DNA of 64,000 bases from Adiantum capillus-veneris (lineage: Eukaryota; Streptophyta; Polypodiopsida; Polypodiales; Pteridaceae): positions 142,596,734-142,660,733 of the forward strand of contig CM043958.1 in the NCBI GenBank assembly GCA_014529385.2, in the 5' to 3' direction. Positions 56,761 through 64,000 of this stretch are shown here, piece after piece. The notes under the pieces are model-generated. The model was not told the origin of the DNA. It made no database searches and saw only the letters and a list, made by a program, of their open reading frames with translations. A program made the translations under genes and the position numbers. Position 1 is the first letter of the stretch. Each line of letters starts with the position of its first letter.

Positions 56761-57629
56761 GATGGACCTGATCACATCTTTTTTATCCTCTTTGCTGCAC
56801 CTCCTTGTTCCTCACTGTGTACCTCTTTGATGTGCAAGCCCCTCAAACGAACTCTTTCCTCTATTGATGGTAGCATCCCTACGGGCATCAAGTATCTTCT
56901 TTCCCTAAAAAATAGCCTTTTGTTGTATGGATCTAAGCTCTTTGGGTCTTTGACTCCTGCCGCCAGAGGATGAATTGTGTAGCCCATGAAATAGGGGGCT
57001 TTGAGTGCTTGGCACCCACACCCAATGCCAAAGACACGTAGATTGAGCAAACTATTTCTCTATCAGAATTAGCCTTCCTGCGTTCAGTGTCACGGGATAC
57101 CCACCACAAAATCTTGTAATAAGTTCCATTGCAAACAGTAAGAACTTTGCATTGTCATAAGAGTATTCCTTGTGGTATATTATCATCTACAAAACAATAC
57201 TACAACATTCATGGGTCATAAGTGGCTCTGTGTACAATATAGTCAAGTACTTGAATCGTTTCTACAAACCTTTTGGTGGTTGAAACGCTCGATATAGTGA
57301 GACAACACCGCATCCTTACCTTATACTCCAATGAAAATCCCTTTCCTTGAGCCTCTTGCTCTTCGAAGGAAACTATCGTCATGCACAAGCACTTGTCAAC
57401 AAGCAGATTTATCTCAATATTGCATCATTGGGCCATGTCCAAAACCATTTGAATGCCTAAAGAAAATTACCATCTGATTCTCCTTCATTTTTAGCATGGA
57501 CCTTCCCCACAAGTGAATAGAGTTACTATTTGCTACCTGGGCTATAGGTGCCACAAAGATACCCATGTATTCCAAGCCAAGGTGCCTTGTGGTCGATTGG
57601 AACTACACCTCTGTTGGCACTTTGGCTTC
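56761..57629. other. weak minus-strand coding character
   Basis: A minus-strand frame 57050-56772 (GIGCGCQALKAPYFMGYTIH, RERRYLMPVGMLPSIEERV) looks protein-like but has no recognised domain or clear splice partners. The remainder holds nothing I can support. Confidence 0.3.
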
Positions 57630-58040
57630 TCAGGACTTTGCTTCATTGAATGCATCTTTAACAAGTTGTCCCCCTGAAGTGAATTGTGTGTCGTGGACAG
57701 CTGTGTCAACAAGGAGATGTTGGTCCATGGCATCATCCTCCACAAATCCCATGTCTGCCTCACAAAAATTATCAATTGTAGCTAGGCAGTAGTCCTCTCG
57801 TATATTCAGCTCATGCATAATATACGTGAGAAGAATGTAGTGAATGTTGTCCACCATAGCAAAGCTGGGAGCGCAATTTAGAGGCAAAGACCTATCCTCG
57901 TTCGGGATTTCTTGCTTGCTTCCTAATGCTGCATTCGCAGGAGAAGCAAGATTTAAGCTTGATTCAAATGTTTCCTTTAATTCCTCTTCTTCTTGGTCAA
58001 ATTGTACCTCAACATCCTCTACCTCTTCCTCCAGTGCCAA
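57630..58040 (-). CDS. hypothetical acidic protein, possibly an exon
   Basis: A 136-codon ATG-started frame with an acidic N-terminus (EEEVEDVEVQFDQEEEELKE) and a neutral C-terminal part (YIMHELNIREDYCLATIDNF). No domain, signal peptide or membrane segment is recognised. It may be an exon of a transposon or host gene, or chance. Confidence 0.3.
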   Translation of the reverse strand: MALEEEVEDVEVQFDQEEEELKETFESSLNLASPANAALGSKQEIPNEDRSLPLNCAPSFAMVDNIHYILLTYIMHELNIREDYCLATIDNFCEADMGFVEDDAMDQHLLVDTAVHDTQFTSGGQLVKDAFNEAKS

Positions 58041-58548
58041 TGGGAAACTACCAAAATTTGATGACTCGGAAGTCTCTGACTAACCATCCATCAACAAGTA
58101 CAAGTAACAGACAAACCCATGGTTGAATTCCAATAAGCATCACTTTTTAGAATTCCTAAGACATTTGTCTTGCAGAAGCAGTCCATTAGAGGGACACTTT
58201 TCTAGACAATGATTCAATCTCCTTACCGCACGCTTCTCAGGGTCAAGATCGGTTGGGTGCACATATTGTGTGCCATAAATTGTTAGGGAATTGTCACAAA
58301 TGACTGCTTCATACTCTTATAAATGCGTTTGTAGGTGCTCAATTGAGCAATCAATCATCTGGATATAAAACTCTACATTAAACATTCATGATAGCTCTGG
58401 TACACGGTAATGTGCATGGGTGATGTATAAGAAAGTGTACAATTTTTCTTCACATGTACCCTACATCATTCGTCTCTAGGACTATGTTCCGCATGTCTGA
58501 AAGAAACAACAAGCCAAAATCACCGTTATATATTGAACAGTATTTGGG
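58041..58548. other. unassigned DNA
   Basis: No gene or element end seen. Confidence 0.5.
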
Positions 58549-58893
58549 GTCAGAACCAAGCAAATAGGGAGCATAGAGAATCCCTCAAGGTCTCTATTTT
58601 CTTGGTTTTGGCCCGCTTGTTGAGGACATAACCGGTCACATGATGAGAGTCCAAACCAGGCAAATAAGGGCCTTAAGAATCCCCCAAGGCCCATATTTGC
58701 TTGGTTCTGACCTAGGCGATATTTTCAATACAATTCACACTATACCAAAGGGTCAAAACCAAAGAGAATAGTGAGCCTAAAGAATTCCCCCAAGGCCCAT
58801 ATCCGCTTGGTTCTGACCCATGTGTTGAGTTCATAACAGGTAAAGTGATGAGAGTGAGAACAAGGAGAATAGGGGCCTGAAGAATTCTCCAAG
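58549..58893. repeat. tandem array of hairpin-forming units, ~100-bp period
   Basis: Units at about 58549-58617, 58649-58712, 58750-58819 and 58853-58893. Each opens with (G)GTCA(G)AACCAAGCAAATA-like sequence and closes with its complement (TATTTGCTTGGTTCTGACC). Between them lies an AGAATYCCCCAAGG core. Each unit can fold on itself into a hairpin of about 65 bases. The fourth unit lacks its right arm. Confidence 0.8.
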
Positions 58894-59493
58894 GTGACTG
58901 AGAGTTGGCTATTGTCACACGAGGTAGTGTTTACCAAAAAGTATTTTAGGAAGTAATGGAAAAAAGGAGAGGCTTTGAAAATATATCGGTTTTAGAGAAA
59001 TTTAGTCGGTTTATATTGGTTTTTACACTGAAATCCTAAAATTTAACCGGTTTCTTTCAAGGCGGCTCTCAAAACTAACCGAGAATTTTCAAAAATTTTC
59101 CTTTAAAAATACACTAAAGACCGGTCTTTGAACACTAACACGAGGCTTAATTATTAGTAATACATATCTAAGCCCACTCACTCACTATGTCCAAACGGGG
59201 ATTTAACATTTGCGAGTTTTTCATTTCAAGTTTTTTTTGACAATTTTAGCAATCTTTAGAGTTTTTTTAACCAAATATGTGTCATAGCATAAAGTATCTA
59301 TTTAATGTAATTTTCAATCGTCATAAGACTCCATATATGTGTGGTTGACGGAGAGAGAAAGTATAAATTCTAGAGAGATAGTATTTATGCGAGTTACCAT
59401 TGGAAGAAGAGATCATAAATCCTTGAGAGAGAGAGAGAGAGTCACTTCTCTTCTAGAGAGAGAAAGTAAAATCATAGAGTTGTATATCACTAC

Positions 59494-59535
<42 letters not shown>

Positions 59536-60517
59536 CATAACGACGGAAAAAATGTAAACAAATAAAATCACCATTTCACATCTCATGCCATTAGAGTCAA
59601 ATATGCTTGCAACGCATGTGATTAGAGTCAAATAATCCACAACATATAAACATGCGATAAAGTAAAAAATCATGTAAAATAGAGACAACACTAATTTCAG
59701 AGTTAAATATAATCCATAGCATATATAAATGTGATGAAGTCAAAAATAATGTCAGATAGAGACAATACTAATTTTCCCAAGCAATTGCTTTTTGAAACAA
59801 CGTAAGTTTGAAGATGTAAGTACATTCTCAAAACTACCACATGATAAGATATAAATTAGAGTACAAAAAAGGATAGTCGCCATAAATGTAATGGTCACTC
59901 TAAAAGGCAAGTAATTTGCTCCCAAATAGCTTGCAAGATGCTTCATACCTTTTGCTTGAAATTTGAAATCCTTTGCTGCATAAACAATGATTTTTCAAGA
60001 TAAATAATCACAAGTATAATAAACCAAAATAAATACAAAAAAATACTTTCATATCATAGATCAATATTCTAGTTGAGTGAAAGAAGCATACCAAACCAGT
60101 TGTAATTAAATGGAGGGAGAAATCCTCCTTGGTTGTCCAAGAATAAAAGCGATGTCCATTGGTGAGAGGGTTGGCTGCTGAATAATCATGTGCTTCTTAG
60201 GTTCAAGTCCGAGCACTTTTGTGTACACACAGTACATATGCTTGCATGCCAAAAAGGATTTGTTGGTATTCTCTCGCTTCTGAAAATCCGGACACGTGCA
60301 TGTTGGACTCTGTTTTATATGAATCTCATACTATTTTCAGTGAGAACTCGGAAAATTACATGCTCTTGAGACCTTTTCACTTCATCCAAAAATATAATTG
60401 TCATACTATTACATGCTTCCAATTTCTTCATGGCCTCTTTACAGATTCCATGCCTCCACTTTTTCTTCCTCGAGCTGCCACCACCTTCTTTGCAGTCGCC
60501 AGCAAGAGGTTGTGGAT
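58894..60517. other. unassigned DNA, 3' side of gene H
   Basis: No supported gene. There are GA tracts at 59425-59441 and 59497-59533, and A/T-rich DNA. The 3' untranslated region of gene H should begin at its right end. Confidence 0.5.
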
Positions 60518-63500
60518 TTACATTGAATTCTCTGTCCGAAATCCACTCTGATGTAGCGCGGCAAGTTCCTGTGTGAAGATATCTATCCCTCTTGCTACTG
60601 GCCAAACATTTGGAGCAGGAGGTAAATCTTTGACTTGTCTTTTGATTGATTGGGTATGCAAAATATCATGGTTACAAAACCATAACCATTGCTCGATTGT
60701 TTTACCCTTGAACATTCTTTCGGACCATATACATGGAGCAACAAGGCCAATTGAGCGACTGTGCAAGATATTGTCACAATTTTTTCTCCCTACTATTCCA
60801 AAACATTTTTTTTGACTTTGAATAGGCATTCTTCTGAGGGCCCACTGAGTGCGTGGCACATCACTCTCAAACACATTGTTTCTTTGAGATGACAAAGGTG
60901 TGGTTGTTTCTTTTTGAGATCCAATATCATCATCACTGTCACTAATTTGCAGTGGAATGTTAGAAATACCTGGTCCTTGGGTATCAAATTTGATTTTTTT
61001 TGGTCGACCGCGATGGTTTCGTTGCTCAGATTCCATGACATATTCCAGGCGATGGGAGCTACTTGTTCCTGTTCTGCCCCTCTTTTTGCGTTGTACTGTT
61101 TCTTTGTCTCCATGCAAAATTGGCTGCGCATACATGGGACTCCCTGCAACAGCCTCGTGTAATAGATGGGCCACGTTGGTTGGAGTTGGAGTTTGCTGAG
61201 ATTCAACTCGAGAAAGCAAGGTCTTCATTGTGGGACCCGTTCCTATGTAACGCCCAGTAGTATATCCCAAACGCTTTGCACATTGAATATATGAGTTTAT
61301 AACATCTGTTACACATGCATCATACAAGGATATTTTTCTCTTTCCACCTTCACCTGGTAACCAACTGGCATGTACAATTTCTAATAAATTAACATTGGGA
61401 ATTTGTGCCCGTTCCCACAGACTTAGACCACCCTATGAAATGCAAAAAAACATGAATTAAAATTTATAAATTTCATGTATGAAAAGAAATTTTTCTAAAA
61501 ATATAGATTGTCATAAAGGTACTTACATCTGTTCCAATTCCTCCCCAGTGTAAAATTCGTTGCTTCCACCATTTAAACCATCTGCTCACTCTTGTGATGC
61601 TCTCTGTAGATAGATGTTGTCTCCACCACTTTTGAATTGAAAGTGCCTTTTGAGATGCAAGCACAATGGTCTTACAAGCTCTCCATTCCTCACACATATC
61701 AATGTGTTGATTTGTTAGATGTTGAGGTATCCACTTTTTAGCATATTTGTGGAGACTCTGCTCCCAATGAAATAGGCATGATTGTTCACGTCCTTCCATG
61801 ATATTATCTGGCCCACCATTGAAGACTGTTCGAATAGCATTCCAATTTGCACCAGCTTCAACAGACATAAAACCTGCAAAGTCAGTTGCACCATGTCCGT
61901 ACTTTTCCATTGTTGAATTAAGGCTCTCCCAAAAAATAACTTGAGTCTTTGCATCCTCCTCTTTAGTTTCACATATAGCAATTATTTGTAGTGATCGTAT
62001 GTTGCAAGATATTCAACATAAACATTTTCACACATCTTCTTTTATTTAATGATAAAAAAATACGAGATATTTAAATACTTAAAGATTACCTTGGATCATA
62101 AACTGAGCATGACATTGTTGCCCATCCATCTATTCTATGGGTAAAATCAAAATGTACCCACGCATTTCTCAAGTCACCAATTTCAGTTCTTTTCATCCGA
62201 TTTACTAGATCAATCCCAGAACCTGGTCCTTTAGTGGACATTTTAAATAGGAAGCACTTGTCATCCTCTTCACCCGGTCCAAGAAATCTACTTCCATGAA
62301 AAAAAGGAAACATGCACTTTTTTTGAAGCAATAAAATATTATCATATCCATCCCCAATAACAGCACCTTGACTCTTCCTCTCCTTTGAAACAATTGAAGA
62401 AAACCTACACGATGCATCACAAGAAGGCTAAATTTATAATAGTTAAAAAATTAACAAATTCAAGGAACCAAATTGAGTTTTCTTACCCTTTGGTTTGAAC
62501 CAGTGGCATCATTTATTCCAAAAAATCATTGAATTGTACATCGGATGTAGCTTCAGCTTCCTCACCAATCAAGGAGTGAAGAACAAGTTGTTGAGCCACC
62601 AACATTTGAATTTTTCTTGGGCCACCCTTTTCTATTTTTAGTATTGCACCTACCAGTTTCCGCACTCTTGAAATAGCAGCCCTAGAGGTTCCTGCCTTAA
62701 CATTATGACAATGTTTACCAACATGTATTGCCAATCGCGACATTGTACCATCTCTATGCAAAACATAATAGATTTTGCAGGGACAAGCAGCAACACAAGT
62801 AGCAACCTTCTGAAAATAATGACAAGTTATTGTTGTATTCTCTTCCATTGCAAGGTAGTCCTTTTTCACCTGTCTGTTCAAATATCCATGAAAATCTCTA
62901 CTATTGAATTCTTGTTCCTTAATATAATGAGGACACGTTGAATAATTGCAATGCATGAAGCCCAAACAGTGGCTTGGACGAATTGTGCATGCTATTGCCA
63001 TGGTTGTCACAGATGGGCGAGTCCACAAGTGACCATCAAAGCGTTGTTCCATCCCTGTCATTCGTTTTGTTTTATCCTGAGTCGCAGGTAACTCAAAACA
63101 CAAATTTCCAACATAATGTTGTGGAAGTTTAGCAACTTGCAAAGGAGCTCCACATAATGTTAACAGATCATTTAACTTTTTTGCCCCTGGATTTTGTTGA
63201 ATCCAAATGACGATTGACTGAGTTTTGAGCTGTCCTATATCGTCACCACTACTTTCAAGATGCACAATGCTTAAAACATCTTCAGATATCTCTTTGTCAT
63301 TTCCTTTCTCATTGTCAGATACCTGTATAAATGTGTCTGAATGAAGCATCTCAAACAAGCTCGAAAAAGAACCATCTATTAAGAAATGCTGAAGACCTTC
63401 TATATCCCACTGTGGTTGCAGCAAGACTTTTGTTAGGCCACAATCACTTTCAATAAGAGCAGATAGTGACTGAAAATGGCAAGATGGAGGCAGTAAACTC

Positions 63501-63607
63501 TGCAAATAGTAAGCACTAAGCAACAATGAGTTTCCCTTCAACTGAATGTCGTGGTTGACTATCTGACCACCAACCTTCCAAGTTATTGTTACTTTCATGT
63601 TGGACAT
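60518..63607 (-). CDS. gene H: multi-exon GCM/WRKY-finger transposase-like protein
   Basis: Four likely exons. Exon 1 (63607-~62500) starts MSNMKVTITWKVGGQ. It carries a Cys-rich segment (HCLGFMHCNYSTCPHY, residues 213-228) and a WRKY/GCM-like zinc finger, CVAACPCKIYYVLHRDGT, then IHVGKHCHNV (about 271-303). Exon 2 (62427-62090) has FLFKMSTKGPGSGIDLV and THRIDGWATMSCSVYDP. Exon 3 (to 61527) has GFMSVEAGANWNAIRTVF and REQSCLFHWEQSLHKY. This resembles the RNase-H-like core of MULE-type transposases. Exon 4 (61432-60518) has an AT-hook (HRGRPKKIKF) and PLQISDSDDD, a SUMO-interaction-like motif. Donors GTAAGA, GTAATC and GTAAGT and two acceptors are good. Problems: a TAA (62513-62515) near the end of exon 1 and no clear acceptor before exon 3. 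So it may be a young pseudogene or my junctions may be wrong. Confidence 0.6.
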
Positions 63608-63967
63608 ATTCTTTCAAGCAACAGGTTACAGGGTGGAGATGCGAGAAAATTGTGGTGGATTAAGTGAAGGTGGTGAAGGTTAATGAAAGTTAAAGATAAA
63701 GTGAAGGTTAATGAAACTGGTGGAAGTTAATGAAAGATGTGAAGGTTAATAATGAAAGTGAAAGATTGGTAGATAGACGAAAAGACAGTTGCATAAGATC
63801 TTGTGACGGCTCAAAGAATAATGAAAATCATAATTGAAGAAGTGCATTTAATATATGACGGTTGTGAATGTATGTGCAGTGGAATATGTCATCAAATTTG
63901 AGGGGCCATTTAATTTCTAAATGGTGGTTCAAGGACTGCATTTAATGCACTCTAATAGTGTCTCCAT

Positions 63968-63970
<3 letters not shown>
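63608..63970 (-). promoter_or_regulatory. upstream region of gene H with short repeats
   Basis: Four near copies of GTGAAGGTTAATGAAA on the + strand at about 63672, 63700, 63720 and 63739 lie within 150 bp upstream of the start codon. No clear TATA box was identified. Confidence 0.5.

Positions 63971-63998
<28 letters not shown>
63971..63998. repeat. (GT)n microsatellite
   Basis: About 14 units at the window end. Confidence 0.95.
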
Positions 63999-64000
63999 AT

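Noticed and set aside
60219-60605. Small frames at the 3' end of gene H as an extra gene
   Set aside because: They overlap the H exon in other frames and have no recognisable features.

Overview
The window looks like a repeat-dominated land-plant nuclear chromosome. The evidence is a plant-type S6 kinase first exon, tRNA-iMet-primed LTR retrotransposons, an En/Spm (CACTA) transposon, split genes with GT..AG introns, and many (GA)n/(CT)n and (CA)n/(GT)n tracts. A fern, lycophyte or gymnosperm would fit the very high repeat load, but the lineage is inference. I see no bacterial or organellar genes, no rRNA and no CRISPR.

Layout. 1-6490: 3' part of a degenerate Ty3/gypsy chromovirus (element I, + strand) ending in a complete 1420-bp LTR (5071-6490). 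6913-~7440: an LTR fragment of a related family. 8098-9060: first coding exon, leader and TATA box of an S6 kinase gene on the minus strand; the rest of its kinase domain is not in the expected place, so it either lies left of the window beyond element I or is lost. 9202-13416: a PIF/Harbinger-like MITE split by an internally deleted gypsy element (A), just upstream of the S6K promoter. 13417-18180: mostly unassigned DNA with a SINE-like unit, microsatellites and a gypsy protease relic. 18183-24568: a decayed + strand gypsy element (D) of the same family as A and B. 24594-30075: element E, with two 479-bp LTRs, PBS and PPT but no recognisable gag/pol (LARD-like). 30303-35592: a CACTA transposon (F) with TIRs, subterminal repeats, a truncated TNP2-like gene, a TNPA/Transposase_24-like gene and an apparent captured fragment of a heavy-metal-associated (HMA) domain gene. 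35690-36420: an AT-rich degenerate ~145-bp tandem array. 38270-38945: fragments of the E-type LTR. 40001-54442: a Ty1/copia element (C, minus strand, TSD ATATC) whose left LTR was itself invaded by a nearly intact gypsy element (B, 40113-49020, TSD TTAGG). Element C sits inside a decayed multi-exon gene-like repeat (J, 39779-40000 and 54443-56760). 58549-58893: a tandem array of hairpins. 60518-63607: a multi-exon minus-strand gene (H) with a WRKY/GCM-like zinc finger, an RNase-H-like transposase-type region, an AT-hook and an acidic SUMO-interaction-like motif.

How the parts relate. The nest J <- C <- B can be ordered in time from the target-site duplications and from LTR divergence (about 5 differences in 192 bp for C, about 2 in 1592 bp for B). 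A, B and D are one chromovirus family, and their LTRs share a striking array of ATTGG/CCAAT pairs with fixed 21-22-bp spacing. The only convincing ordinary host gene is S6K. H may be a domesticated transposase-derived gene or an old transposon.
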